This document shows, piece after piece, positions 47,734 to 56,945 of a stretch of 64,000 bases of DNA. The stretch is from Bradyrhizobium sp. NFR13 (GTDB taxonomy: Bacteria > Pseudomonadota > Alphaproteobacteria > Rhizobiales > Xanthobacteraceae): positions 186,001-250,000 of the forward strand of contig NZ_FOTP01000002.1 in the NCBI RefSeq assembly GCF_900114605.1. The letters run 5' to 3'. The number at the start of each line of letters is the position of its first letter. Position 1 is the stretch's first letter. Below the pieces are notes generated by a model. The model did not search any database. It was given only the letters and a program-made list of their open reading frames with translations, and was not told where the DNA came from. The position numbers and the translations under genes were made by a program.

Positions 47734-48816
47734 ATGCGTACCGACCTCTTCGATTTCGAACTTCCGCCTGGGAACATCGCGCTGCGGCCTGCCAGCCCGC
47801 GCGATGCCGCACGGCTGCTTGTCGTTCAGCCGGGCATGGATGTGCAGGATCACGTCGTCGCCGATCTCGCGCAATGGCTGAAGCCTGGCGATCAGCTCGT
47901 GGTCAACGACACCAAGGTCATCTCGGCGCAACTGACCGGCCGCCGCATCGGCCGTGATGTCGAGGTGAAGATCGAAGCGACGCTGATCAAGCGGCTCGAC
48001 GGCTCGCGCTGGCAGGCGCTGGTGAAGCCGGCCAAGCGCCTGATCGAAGGCGATACGGTTCGCTTTGGCCATGACGGGCGCGTGTGTCTACTGGGCCATC
48101 TCGATGCTGCCGTCGAGCACAAGGGCGAGGCCGGCGAGATTACGCTATCCTTCACGTTTCATGGCCCGGCGCTCGATCAGGCCATTGCCGAACTCGGCGC
48201 ACCGCCGCTGCCGCCTTACATTGCGAGCAAGCGCGCGCCGGACGAGCGCGACGCCGCCGACTATCAAACCATGTTTGCCGTCAATGACGGCGCCGTCGCC
48301 GCGCCGACGGCGGGATTGCATTTCACGCCAGCGCTGGAAGCTGCCTTGAAGGCGCGTGGCGTCGGTCTGCATCGTGTCACGCTGCATGTGGGGGCGGGAA
48401 CGTTCCTGCCAGTGAAGGTCGACGACACCACTGAACACAAGATGCATGCGGAGTGGGGCACGATCTCACGCGCGACGGCGGATGCACTGAACGCAGCACG
48501 CGCGGCCGGCGGACGCGTCGTCGCTGTCGGCACGACCTCGATGCGGCTGCTCGAGAGCGCAACATCGGAGGACGGCGTCATTCATCCGTTCGCCGACGAG
48601 ACCGCGATCTTCATCACGCCGGGCTATCGCTTCCGCGCCGTGGATATCATGCTCACCAATTTCCATCTGCCGCGTTCGACGCTGTTCATGCTGGTCTCGG
48701 CCTTTGCCGGCCTCGACACCATGAAAGCCGCTTACGCGCATGCCATCGCGACCGGCTATCGATTCTACTCCTATGGCGATGCCAGCCTGCTGTTTCGGGA
48801 CACACGCACCTCATGA
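47734..48816 (+). CDS. queA: S-adenosylmethionine:tRNA ribosyltransferase-isomerase
   Basis: 360 residues. It builds epoxyqueuosine on tRNA by transferring ribose from SAM to the preQ1 base. Hallmarks are [42 protein letters not shown] and [10 protein letters not shown], plus [11 protein letters not shown] near the end. The start at 47734 ([11 protein letters not shown]) matches the family. Its stop overlaps the tgt start as ATGA, so both queuosine genes are translated together. Confidence 0.97.
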   Translation: MRTDLFDFELPPGNIALRPASPRDAARLLVVQPGMDVQDHVVADLAQWLKPGDQLVVNDTKVISAQLTGRRIGRDVEVKIEATLIKRLDGSRWQALVKPAKRLIEGDTVRFGHDGRVCLLGHLDAAVEHKGEAGEITLSFTFHGPALDQAIAELGAPPLPPYIASKRAPDERDAADYQTMFAVNDGAVAAPTAGLHFTPALEAALKARGVGLHRVTLHVGAGTFLPVKVDDTTEHKMHAEWGTISRATADALNAARAAGGRVVAVGTTSMRLLESATSEDGVIHPFADETAIFITPGYRFRAVDIMLTNFHLPRSTLFMLVSAFAGLDTMKAAYAHAIATGYRFYSYGDASLLFRDTRTS

Positions 48817-49946
48817 CCGTCGCCAATCATTTCGAACTGCTGCGCACTGATGGCACGGCACGCAGGGGGCAGCTGACAACGCCGCATGGCGTCGTCCGCA
48901 CGCCGGCCTTCATGCCGGTGGGCACGCTCGGCGCGATGAAGGGGCTGCACTGGCGCGAGGTGCGCGATGCCGGTGCCGACATCGTGCTCGGCAATACCTA
49001 TCATCTGATGCTGCGGCCGGGAGCCGAGCGTGTGGCGTCGCTTGGCGGTTTACAGCAATTCTCGACCTGGAACGGTCCGATGCTGACCGACTCCGGCGGC
49101 TTCCAGGTGATGTCGCTGGCGCAGCTGCGCAAGGTGACGGAGCAGGGCGTCACGTTCCGCTCACATATCGACGGCGCGAAGTTCGAATTGACGCCGGAGC
49201 GCGCCATCGAGATCCAGCGGCTGCTGAATTCCGATATCGCAATGCAGCTCGACGAATGCGTGCGGCTGCCAGCGGAACATGCCGATATCGACCGCGCGAT
49301 GCAGTTGTCGTTGCGCTGGGCCGAGCGCTGCAAGCGCGCCTTCGAGACGGCGCCGGACGGCTACATGCTGTTCGGCATTGCGCAGGGCGGCGACGTCGCG
49401 GCGCTGCGCCGCGCCAGCGCGCGAGGTCTGATCGATATCGGCTTTCATGGCTATGCGATCGGTGGCCTTGCGGTCGGCGAGCCGCAGGACGTGATGCTGG
49501 CGATGATCGAGGAAGTGGTTCCGATCCTGCCGTCGGACCGGCCGCGTTATCTGATGGGGGTCGGCACGCCCGACGACATGCTGGAAGCGGTGGCGCGGGG
49601 CGTCGACATGTTCGACTGCGTGATGCCGACGCGGAACGGCCGCCACGGCATGGCCTTCACCCGCCACGGCCAGATCAATGTGCGCAATGTCCGGCATCAG
49701 GACGATCCGCGTCCGCTGGATGAGGAAAGCACGTGGCCGGCGACGCGTGACTACTCGCGCGCCTATCTGCATCACCTCGTGCGCTCGGGCGAAACCCTCG
49801 GCGCGATGCTGCTGTCCGAGATCAACATCGCCTATTACCAGAGCCTGATGCAAGGCATCCGCGCAGCCATCGAGGCCGGCACGTTCGAAGAGTTTCGGGC
49901 GCGCACGCGTGAGGGCTGGGCGCGCGGCGACATTCCGCCGCGCTAA
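48813..49946 (+). CDS. tgt: tRNA-guanine transglycosylase lacking the zinc site
   Basis: 377 residues. It exchanges guanine-34 of tRNA(Asp, Asn, His, Tyr) for preQ1. Catalytic residues are present: D93 ([12 protein letters not shown]), D268 ([14 protein letters not shown]), and the G-I-A-Q-G-G loop (188-193). However, the structural zinc site C-x-C-x2-C-x25-H, normally in D-E-x-C-x-C, reads [20 protein letters not shown]306, W308 and T311 replace the three cysteines and I337 the histidine. The fold may be held by packing instead of zinc. Confidence 0.95.
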   Translation: MTVANHFELLRTDGTARRGQLTTPHGVVRTPAFMPVGTLGAMKGLHWREVRDAGADIVLGNTYHLMLRPGAERVASLGGLQQFSTWNGPMLTDSGGFQVMSLAQLRKVTEQGVTFRSHIDGAKFELTPERAIEIQRLLNSDIAMQLDECVRLPAEHADIDRAMQLSLRWAERCKRAFETAPDGYMLFGIAQGGDVAALRRASARGLIDIGFHGYAIGGLAVGEPQDVMLAMIEEVVPILPSDRPRYLMGVGTPDDMLEAVARGVDMFDCVMPTRNGRHGMAFTRHGQINVRNVRHQDDPRPLDEESTWPATRDYSRAYLHHLVRSGETLGAMLLSEINIAYYQSLMQGIRAAIEAGTFEEFRARTREGWARGDIPPR

Positions 49947-50042
49947 CCGGAGGTCAACTCGGTCGCCTTCACCGGTTCCGACTTCACCGGCCAGTCGATC
50001 ATCCGCGCCTCGGCCGGCGACCAGTTCCGGCGGTTTGCAGGT

Positions 50043-51089
50043 TCATTGATCGTTTGTCTCGCGGTCACCGGCCGCAAGCATTTCCATGGCCTTGTATTGC
50101 CGGAAAAACCTGCGGCTCGGGCGTGCCGGGAATCCTGCCCACCGCTCTCCTGCGGGGACGTCGCGCGTGACGCCGCTTGCACCGGCTATCTGTGCACCGT
50201 CGCCGATCGTCAGATGAGGAGCAATTCCAGTCTGGCCGCCGATTGCAATAAAACTTCCGAGAGTGACGGACCCGGCAATTCCGACTTGCGCGGCGACGAG
50301 GCAGTGCCTGCCAATCGTCACGTTGTGGGCGACTTGTACGAGGTTATCGAGCTTCGTCCCTTCGCCGATAAACGTGTTACGGGTCGACCCGCGATCGATG
50401 GTCGTGTTTGCGCCTATTTCGACGCAGTCCTCAATAATGACGCCTCCGACCTGGAGAATTTTTATATGTCCGGCTTTGTCGGGCACAAATCCGAAGCCGT
50501 CCTGCCCGATCGATACGCCTGGATGGACAATGACGTGATTGCCGACGGTTGCGTGCGCAATGATCGCGCCGGCGCCGACCGAGCTATGGCTCCCGATGGT
50601 GACGTCTGGACCGATCACGACGTTTGACCCGATATAAGTGCGTTCACCGATCCTGGCCCGGGGACCGATTACTGCGCCGGGATCGATGGTAGCCCCGGCA
50701 TCGATGATGGCCGAAGCATGAATCGTGGCGTTTGGAGAAATACCGTCGGTCTCGAAAAGTGACCCCGGGATAGCCGCCCCTGGATAGAGCAAGGCGAGGA
50801 TCCGCGAGTAAATCAAATACGGCTGAGGTGTCACAAAAGAGTAGGTCTCCTTTGGAACGGATGCGCTGAAGCGCGGGGAGACGAGACAAGCGCCCGCATT
50901 CGTCTGTTTCAAGGCCTCAAGGTACTTGTGATTGTCCATATAGCTCAGCTCGCTGCGGCGCGCTGTCTCGAGCGCTGCACCAGCCGAAATGAGGAAATCT
51001 TTTGTAACAAAGAGCAAGCCCGCGATGCCCGCGACCTCACTTGCAGTGATTGTGCGCTTAGGCACGAAGAAGGGAATTTGACCGGTCAT
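50043..51089 (-). CDS. lpxD: UDP-3-O-acylglucosamine N-acyltransferase (stand-alone copy)
   Basis: 348 residues. It adds the second acyl chain to the glucosamine of lipid A precursor using acyl-ACP. The N-terminal uridine-binding domain (about 1-105) is followed by a left-handed beta-helix of hexapeptide repeats (about 115-310) with the catalytic histidine in [24 protein letters not shown] is the family signature. Start 51089 ([13 protein letters not shown]) has GGAG 8 nt upstream. It is not in the usual bamA-lpxD-fabZ-lpxA cluster; codon use is somewhat less GC-biased, so it is probably a second lpxD. Confidence 0.9.
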   Translation of the reverse strand: MTGQIPFFVPKRTITASEVAGIAGLLFVTKDFLISAGAALETARRSELSYMDNHKYLEALKQTNAGACLVSPRFSASVPKETYSFVTPQPYLIYSRILALLYPGAAIPGSLFETDGISPNATIHASAIIDAGATIDPGAVIGPRARIGERTYIGSNVVIGPDVTIGSHSSVGAGAIIAHATVGNHVIVHPGVSIGQDGFGFVPDKAGHIKILQVGGVIIEDCVEIGANTTIDRGSTRNTFIGEGTKLDNLVQVAHNVTIGRHCLVAAQVGIAGSVTLGSFIAIGGQTGIAPHLTIGDGAQIAGASGVTRDVPAGERWAGFPARPSRRFFRQYKAMEMLAAGDRETNDQ

Positions 51090-51370
51090 GACCGACTCCA
51101 GTGCGGGTATCCCCTCGACCCGAGAGACGGCCTCTCCGCTGTAGACCCGACAGCTGGTTAGCACGGCTTGGGAACATCAGAAATGGCGAAGGTGTGACTG
51201 CGGAGTGGTCATTACCCGGTGCACGCGTGACGGTAGCAGAAGTCGTTGGCGCGGATTGCTGGCCTTGACGCGCGCCGATGCTGCCCGACGTGATAGTCGC
51301 AATCGACGTCTCCCTCGGATCGCAGAGCAATCCAAGATCGGTTCACGCGGGTCCGCGCGAACAGCGCTAG

Positions 51371-51586
51371 CTAGTTGCAGACCGTCCGGCGAAAGGCGTG
51401 CTTGGTCACGAAACCATAGCCGCAGGTGTCGCAGGTCCAGAGATAGCTGACGACGTCGTCGGTGAGAAAGGCCGATGCCTCGGCAGCAATCATCGAGTCC
51501 GCACAAACCGGGCAGGTCGGAAGATCGCTGCCACGCGGCGCGGGATGGGACGTTTTGGTCGTACGGACTTCAGCTGATGCTGACAT
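51371..51586 (-). CDS. Small zinc-ribbon protein
   Basis: 71 residues. Two C-x-x-C knuckles, LPTCPVCADSM and LWTCDTCGYGF, 28 residues apart, form a probable zinc ribbon. The N-terminal 25 residues are Thr/Ser/Pro-rich. ATG 51586 was chosen because AGGAGGT lies 5 nt before it; an upstream ATG at 51616 is in frame. Function unknown; could bind nucleic acid or protein. Confidence 0.8.
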   Translation of the reverse strand: MSASAEVRTTKTSHPAPRGSDLPTCPVCADSMIAAEASAFLTDDVVSYLWTCDTCGYGFVTKHAFRRTVCN

Positions 51587-51930
51587 CGTGACCTCCTTCG
51601 TCGTCTCATCGGACATGACACGATCCTAATCCGATTTGTTTGACCGTGTCGCAACACAAATGCGTTGCTTTGAAGTTTTTTAAGTCGCGCATGTTTGTGC
51701 CGCAGCGCGGTCACCTTTGTGCGATGCCACGTGCGTCACGAAGAATGCGCCTGTTACGATGAATGACATTTGTAAAATTTGCTGACATTGCCGGTCGTGC
51801 AGCAGAGGCGAGTAGCTGCCACATCGCGCCCATGGTGCGGACGCATCTTCGGCGGCACCGTGGAAGCGATTGTGCAGCCGCTCAGCTGGAGCTATCTCTC
51901 AACGGAAACGTTGGAAGGAATCTGCCCCCG
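51587..51930. other. 344-nt divergent promoter region
   Basis: Between the zinc-ribbon gene (minus) and the BrnA-like gene (plus). No reading frame resembling the BrnT toxin, which normally precedes brnA, was found here on either strand. Confidence 0.55.
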
Positions 51931-52170
51931 ATGGCACAGCCCCCGCGACGCCCGCGCACGCTCCAGGATGCCCGTACCGAGGCGGAGGCGGCATTCAAGA
52001 AGACGACCACGAAACCGGTCGAAGCGCCGGTCGCCAAGGCCGCCGTTCCCGGCGTGCGCGAGCTGGTGTCGCTGCGGATCGATCAGGATGTGCTGGAGTA
52101 TTTCCAGCAGGACGGGCCGGGCTGGCAGGACCGCATGAATGATGCGCTGCGCAAGGCAGCAGGGAAGTAA
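51931..52170 (+). CDS. BrnA-like antitoxin, without a visible toxin
   Basis: 79 residues. The C-terminal half reads LVSLRIDQDVLEYFQQDGPG and WQDRMNDALRKA, the ribbon-helix-helix-like BrnA (COG3514) signature. In BrnT/BrnA systems brnT precedes brnA and both form an autoregulated pair; here no BrnT is encoded within 340 nt upstream. The N-terminus is Arg/Pro-rich. It may be an orphan antitoxin or a repurposed DNA-binding protein. GGAAGGAA lies upstream of the start. Confidence 0.82.
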   Translation: MAQPPRRPRTLQDARTEAEAAFKKTTTKPVEAPVAKAAVPGVRELVSLRIDQDVLEYFQQDGPGWQDRMNDALRKAAGK

Positions 52171-52216
52171 CCCGGGCGGCCGGAGGCCTGTCCCGGGCCC
52201 GGCCCGGCCCGGCGAC

Positions 52217-52233
52217 GCAGCGCTGAGCGCTGC
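52217..52233. terminator. Hairpin between the convergent brnA-like and caspase genes
   Basis: 7-bp stem GCAGCGC / GCGCTGC, 3-nt loop, downstream of a run of CCCGG units (52196-52213). Confidence 0.4.
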
Positions 52234-52264
52234 ATCGCGTCCGGACGGGCAGTGAGGCAGGTCC

Positions 52265-53707
52265 TCAACGATTGAGGAAGCCGCCGACGACGCCGCCGAT
52301 GAAGCGACCGGGCAGGGCTGGATCGACAGCAGGCGCCGCTTGCTGGGCGGGCGCGCTACGCCGCACGGGCGGAGCTTCCTCGTAAGCTTGCTGTTGCACC
52401 TGCCGGCGCACCGGCTGCACCGGCTTCGGTGCGGGCGCCGGCTCTTCCTGCAGCGCCACTACCTCGGTGAGGAGCGCGGCGTGCTGTACCTTGTTGAGAT
52501 AGCCTGACGTCGGGTAACCGCGCGCTGCCTGCCAGCGCTGAATCACCACGCGGGTTGGCGCGTCGAACGCGCCGGTCGCCTTGGTATCGAAGCCAAGGCC
52601 GTTGAGACGGCGTTGCACGTCGCGGCGCTTGACCTTGTCCAGTCCGATCTTGTCCTCGGTGAGCTGGTTGGCTTCCTCGGTGAACACGGCCTTGTCCACG
52701 CCCGGAGCGGCGTTGCGCGGCGCGGTGGCGGCTTCCTGCAGTGCGGCGATGCGGGCGAGGGCGAGCGGCTTGAACTGACCGTTCGGGTACATGGAGATGT
52801 AGGCGTTGAGTTCCTCCGTCCGGTTGGAGTCCTTGATCGAGCGCCAGAACTCAAGCTCGACATCGGATCCGGCGGTGGCGGCCGCGGGCATGGTGGCGGT
52901 GGGGCTGGCCGCGGCAACGGCGACCTGCGCCTGCACGTCCGGATTGAGATAGACCGCACCGATCAGGTTGGTGTGGCCCCAGGGCAGCTGGCCCTTGTTG
53001 GTTTCCTCCTGCACCTGCGCGCGAACTTTGGTCATGGCCTGCTGGATCTCAGCGCCGGGCGTGGTGATATTGTTGAGCAGCGCGCGGGTGAAGGGGCTGT
53101 TGCTTCCGCTCTTGCCGTCCAGGGCGGTCTGTCCGGGGCTGGTGGCGAATGCGATCAGCGTGCCTTCGCCGGACTTCATCTCCGCGAGGCCGGACGAGAC
53201 CGCGACGCTGCGCGTGGCAGATCCGCTGGAGCGGATCTTGGCGGCAAACGGATTGTCGCGGCAGGCATCGAGGAACACCAGCTTCACCCTGGCGTCACCC
53301 ATGGTCTGGTCGAGGGTGGTCTCGACATTGATCGCCGCGCCGAGCTTGACGTCCATCTCGGATTTCAGATTGGCATCGGTCGGCAGAAGGTAGTTGATGT
53401 TGTTCACCGAGATGCCGTGACCGGCATAGAAGAACACCGCGACATCGGCGCCCTGCGCCTTGCGGCCAAAGTCGAGCAGCTTTTCTGTCATGCCGTCGCG
53501 CGTCAGGTTCGATCCTTCGATGACGTCGAAGCCGACATTGCGCAGCGCGCTGGCCATCGCCTTCGCGTCGATCGGCGGGTTCGGCAGCGGGTCGACATTC
53601 TTGTAGTTGCCATTGCCGACCACGAAAGCGACGCGCTTGTCGGCAAGCGCTGCATCTGCGCTGAACAGGATGGACAGCGCAGACAAAGCAAGAGCGAAAT
53701 GGCGCAC
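52265..53707 (-). CDS. Caspase-like (peptidase C14) exported protein with peptidoglycan-binding domain
   Basis: 480 residues from GTG 53707, supported by GGGGAG 9 nt upstream; an earlier ATG lies before the signal peptide. Signal peptide 1-22, caspase p20 domain (about 24-260) with catalytic H97 (FFYAGHGIS) and C149 (FLDACRDNPF), an Ala/Pro region, a peptidoglycan-binding-1-like repeat (about 383-435: DVQRRLNGLGFDTKATGAFD), then a Pro/Gln/Ala tail and a short glycine-rich hydrophobic end. Bacterial caspase-like proteases of this build are mostly uncharacterised. Confidence 0.9.
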   Translation of the reverse strand: MRHFALALSALSILFSADAALADKRVAFVVGNGNYKNVDPLPNPPIDAKAMASALRNVGFDVIEGSNLTRDGMTEKLLDFGRKAQGADVAVFFYAGHGISVNNINYLLPTDANLKSEMDVKLGAAINVETTLDQTMGDARVKLVFLDACRDNPFAAKIRSSGSATRSVAVSSGLAEMKSGEGTLIAFATSPGQTALDGKSGSNSPFTRALLNNITTPGAEIQQAMTKVRAQVQEETNKGQLPWGHTNLIGAVYLNPDVQAQVAVAAASPTATMPAAATAGSDVELEFWRSIKDSNRTEELNAYISMYPNGQFKPLALARIAALQEAATAPRNAAPGVDKAVFTEEANQLTEDKIGLDKVKRRDVQRRLNGLGFDTKATGAFDAPTRVVIQRWQAARGYPTSGYLNKVQHAALLTEVVALQEEPAPAPKPVQPVRRQVQQQAYEEAPPVRRSAPAQQAAPAVDPALPGRFIGGVVGGFLNR

Positions 53708-53836
53708 GATACGATCTCCCCCACGAATCCGGTCATTCGACCCTAGACACATTGGGAAAAGTACCAATTGCGGGCGTGCGCCAAAATGTCGAGACACGCA
53801 CTCGGAGAATAAAATCGAGAAATTGACCTCGATGCG

Positions 53837-54754
53837 TCAGGCAGTCGCACGAATTGGCGGACGATCGGTGCTGAGCAGGTTCAGTGTGTTCCCTGCGAGA
53901 ATCAGTGCCGCACCGAGCAGCGTGAACATGTCTAGCCGTTCAGAATATAGTAACCATCCGATGGTGGCACTGAGTGGTACCCGCAGAAAGTCCATCGGCA
54001 CAACCACCGTCGCATCGGCGTAGAGCATCGCGCGCGCCATGCAGAAGTGGGAAAATGTGCCACAGAAGGCGACCACGACCAGCCAGCCCCAGACATAGGC
54101 CGACGGCCATTGCCAGGAATAGAGCGCGGGGAAGGCGCCGGCCACCGACTGCACCACGATCATCCAGAAGATGATTTTCAGCGCACTGTCGGTCCGCGTC
54201 AGTGACTTGATCAGTGTGATCGAGATGCCGAAGCCGAATGCGGCGGCCAACGCAATCAGCTGGCCGGGATTGACGACGCCCGTGGTCGGGCGAACGATGA
54301 CGACGACACCGATCAGGCCGAGCACGATGGCGACGATCTTCCAGAGCGTCATGCGCTCGCCGAGAAAGAACGCCGCCATGATCGCGATCCAGATCGGCAT
54401 GGTGAATTCGATCGAGACGAGCTGGCTCAGGGGAATGAGCGTGAGTGCGTAGAACCAGCCAAGCTGCGCGCCGTAATGCACGAGGTTACGCGACACATGC
54501 GCCAGCGGCCGGGTGGTCTTCATGGCGCGAAAGCCGCCGTTGAAATACAGGATCGGCAACAGCATGACGAAGCCGAAAACGGATCGGATCTCCATCACCT
54601 GAAAGACATTGAGATCGCGCAGCGTCTCGCGACCGCCGATGGCGACGAACAGCATCAGAAGCAGCCAGCCGGACATCCACAGCGCGGCGCGGGCCTTCGA
54701 CGGGGGGCGATCCATAATCCCTGAGAACCAGTTTCTTGCGCTGCGATGATTCAC
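53837..54754 (-). CDS. EamA-family drug/metabolite transporter
   Basis: 305 residues; ATG 54715 (MDRPPSKARAALW) is an alternative start giving 292. Ten hydrophobic segments arranged as two EamA repeats, the first around ALWMSGWLLLMLFVAIGGRE and the second around PGQLIALAAAFGFGISITLI. DMT carriers move small metabolites across the inner membrane; substrate unknown. Monocistronic by position. Confidence 0.92.
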   Translation of the reverse strand: MNHRSARNWFSGIMDRPPSKARAALWMSGWLLLMLFVAIGGRETLRDLNVFQVMEIRSVFGFVMLLPILYFNGGFRAMKTTRPLAHVSRNLVHYGAQLGWFYALTLIPLSQLVSIEFTMPIWIAIMAAFFLGERMTLWKIVAIVLGLIGVVVIVRPTTGVVNPGQLIALAAAFGFGISITLIKSLTRTDSALKIIFWMIVVQSVAGAFPALYSWQWPSAYVWGWLVVVAFCGTFSHFCMARAMLYADATVVVPMDFLRVPLSATIGWLLYSERLDMFTLLGAALILAGNTLNLLSTDRPPIRATA

Positions 54755-54880
54755 GCAGCGGTGTCAGCCTTACGAACTGGCTCTATCGGCGACATCGCCG
54801 GGCTTTGCAACGGACGAATCCGGTGGGGCTGCGTTGCGGACGGATGGCCCAGGACGCTCTTCGGCAGTGGGCATGGAGGC

Positions 54881-54916
54881 AAAACAAAACCCCGGCTGTT
54901 TGAAACAACCGGGGCT
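54881..54916 (-). terminator. Terminator of the secreted-protein pair
   Basis: Minus strand AGCCCCGGTTGTT / AACAGCCGGGG, short loop, followed by TTTTGTTTTG; 24 nt past the stop at 54940. Confidence 0.9.
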
Positions 54917-54939
54917 CGAATTCCAAACATGGGGAACGA

Positions 54940-55440
54940 TTAGCTGCGGCTGAGCGAAATGCTGGCGCCCCTGAACTGGCCTTCGGAAGTGATCGAGACC
55001 TGCTGCTTGTTGCCGGTCGTCGTCAGGATCAGCTTCGCGCTGAAGGCCGGCGAGGAAACGTCAACATTGAACTTGCCGGCGCTTGCGCGGCCTTCGAGCG
55101 AACCTGTCACGCCACGCGTGGTCTCGGCCCAGTTGCCCGAGAGTTCGCCGCCTCTGGCCTTCACATCGCTCTTCAGCTCGAATTTGTAGCTGTCGCTGGC
55201 GCAGAGCAGGGACTGGTTCAGCCCCGTGCCGTCGCCGCTCACCGCGTAGGTCGCCTTGCAGCGAATGCGCTCCTTGGAGCCGTCCTCGAGCGAGATCGTC
55301 CCGTTGCCCGACCACACACCGGCCATACCGGCGAATGGCGCTGACTGGGCGTATGCCGACGCAGACGTCAGGCCGAGCACTGCGCCAAGCACCGCGGTCC
55401 GAACGAACGAACGCGGAGAGATCATCAAGGTAGGCATCAT
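54940..55440 (-). CDS. Secreted beta-rich protein of unknown function
   Basis: 166 residues. Signal peptide about 1-31 (LGLTSASAYAQ). The mature part is an all-beta pattern beginning MAGVWSGNGTISLEDGSKERIRCKA; two cysteines (IRCKA, LLCAS) may pair. The G-x-W-x-G-x-G-x-I opening resembles lipocalin-like sheets. It lies 21 nt after the stop of the upstream secreted protein, so the two form an operon ending in a strong terminator. Confidence 0.8.
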   Translation of the reverse strand: MMPTLMISPRSFVRTAVLGAVLGLTSASAYAQSAPFAGMAGVWSGNGTISLEDGSKERIRCKATYAVSGDGTGLNQSLLCASDSYKFELKSDVKARGGELSGNWAETTRGVTGSLEGRASAGKFNVDVSSPAFSAKLILTTTGNKQQVSITSEGQFRGASISLSRS

Positions 55441-55461
55441 GGGAGCATTCCTGGTTGGGGA

Positions 55462-55827
55462 TTACTGACGCGAAGCTTCCCACCGGCCGCTGCAGGGGAC
55501 GCCGCCCGAGGCGCCGTTCCACTTGCCCGATCCGGTGTTGCCGGACAGCTGGCCGTTGGCGAAAGCAGGTCCGATCGACACACGCACGGTGCCTTCGCGG
55601 CCAACCTTGCCGTTAACGTCGGCGCCTGGCGCAGTGATGCGGCCTTCGGTGACGGTCAACGGATAGCGAGCCGTCGGCTCGCAGCTGCCGGTCTTGGTAA
55701 CAATGGTCACATTCCAGAGCCCGTCATAGGCATTGTCGGCTGCTGCGAAAGATGGAGCTGCGGAAATCAGCGCGCCGCCGACAATCAGCGAAACGGACAA
55801 GGCGGAACGGATGCGGTCAAAACGCAT
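55462..55827 (-). CDS. Secreted protein of unknown function
   Basis: 121 residues. The start at 55827 (MRFDRIRSALSVSLIVGG) opens the signal peptide (about 1-28). The mature part reads AYDGLWNVTIVTKTGSCEPT, then GQLSGNTGSGKWNGASGGV and CSGRWEASRQ: a short glycine-rich beta protein with two cysteines. Similar exported proteins are common in Bradyrhizobium relatives; no role is known. First gene of the pair. Confidence 0.8.
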   Translation of the reverse strand: MRFDRIRSALSVSLIVGGALISAAPSFAAADNAYDGLWNVTIVTKTGSCEPTARYPLTVTEGRITAPGADVNGKVGREGTVRVSIGPAFANGQLSGNTGSGKWNGASGGVPCSGRWEASRQ

Positions 55828-56016
55828 TGAATCAAATCCTCGATGTTGTGATGGCCACCTTATTGGGGGGTAATGTGTCCAAAATTTGCTGCGTTGCCGC
55901 ATAGACCCAAAACAACTCAGGGGACGCAAGCCGCGACCGGCAAATAGGTTCCCTTTATTGACAGATTTGGTTGATTCGGGCGGGTTCCGGGGCCTTCTTA
56001 ACCAGTTTGGACGTTT

Positions 56017-56604
56017 TTAGGTCAGTTTCGGCGCATTGGTTGCGAATTGCTCGTCCTGGTAGGTTGCGGGCAAACGCTTGTGGACAGTCGCGAAGTCCAC
56101 GACCTCGCCGAGCAGCTTGAGGCCCAGCGGTGCCAATGCGCGCTCCCACAGTTCGCGGGCGGTTTCGCCTTTTTTCACGAAGCACCATTCCTGCGCGGCG
56201 ATGGCGCCACCGTCCATGACATCGGCAAGGTGATAGATGGTGCCACCGGCGATCGGATCGCCTTCCTTGATGGTCCATTCCACGGCGGCGATGCCACGGT
56301 GACGGGGCAACAGCGACGGATGGTAGCCAATGCCGCCAAGGCTGGCTGCGGCGAGCGCATCCTTGCCGATGCGGGCGTGGCTATGGGCGGTGATGATCAG
56401 CTCGGTGCCCTCGGCGATCTCGGAGGCCACGACGAGCTTCGGATTGGCCTGGACTGTCACCGGGATGCCGGCAGCCTTGGCGGCTGCGGCGAGACGGTCC
56501 CCGGCATCTGCAACCACAACGGACGCGATCTCGACGTTGTGGGTCTTCAGCATATCGAGGGTCGTGACGCCGAAGTGTTTGGAGCCGACGAGGGTAATCC
56601 GCAT
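56017..56604 (-). CDS. Formyltransferase-domain protein
   Basis: 195 residues, a formyl_trans_N domain alone. The loop IGYHPSLLPRHRG (about 92-104) carries the conserved His of the catalytic triad and LADVMDGGAIAAQEW the Asp, but the Asn of N-x-H in Fmt and PurN is Gly here, so the triad is incomplete. No tRNA-binding C-terminal domain as in methionyl-tRNA formyltransferase. It may formylate an amino-sugar or other small amine. Monocistronic, next to tRNA-Lys. Confidence 0.82.
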   Translation of the reverse strand: MRITLVGSKHFGVTTLDMLKTHNVEIASVVVADAGDRLAAAAKAAGIPVTVQANPKLVVASEIAEGTELIITAHSHARIGKDALAAASLGGIGYHPSLLPRHRGIAAVEWTIKEGDPIAGGTIYHLADVMDGGAIAAQEWCFVKKGETARELWERALAPLGLKLLGEVVDFATVHKRLPATYQDEQFATNAPKLT

Positions 56605-56677
56605 GTTCGATTGTCCGGTGTTCAGAGGCTGAGGATGTTGAGAAAACCGGAAGTTCCGGCGCGGCTCATTGCGGTGA

Positions 56678-56752
56678 TGGTGGGCGGGGAGGGGATCGAA
56701 CCCTCGACCAGTCGATTAAAAGTCGAATGCTCTACCACTGAGCTACCCGCCC
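56678..56752 (-). tRNA. tRNA-Lys (anticodon UUU)
   Basis: The minus-strand cloverleaf is complete: acceptor GGGCGGG/CCCGCCC, D-arm with AGCTCAGTGGTAGAGC, anticodon loop CTTTTAA (anticodon at 56718-56720), T-loop GGTTCGATCC. Discriminator A is followed by an encoded CCA (56678-56680). 75 nt in all. Confidence 0.97.
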
Positions 56753-56920
56753 TAAAGTGCCGTATTGACGAAGCTAAACGGAGGAAACCGACCCTTGCGG
56801 GGCGCGGTGAGGCCGGTCAGCCACGGCCGCGATGGCGCCCGCAATGCAGCGTATCGCGTGACCGGCTGTGTAAAAGGCGGGTCCGCCGGGGTCAAGGGCA
56901 GGGCTTGATGTTATGGACAT

Positions 56921-56945
56921 GAACCGCGCCCTATTGGCGCGGTTC
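56921..56945 (-). terminator. Terminator at the end of the ndvB-like gene
   Basis: Perfect 10-bp stem GAACCGCGCC / GGCGCGGTTC, 5-nt loop, overlapping the stop codon of the glucan synthase gene. Confidence 0.65.

Noticed and set aside
52196-52213. CCCGG tandem units as a possible CRISPR or VNTR
   Set aside because: Only three to four 5-bp units, no spacers; simple GC-rich sequence.
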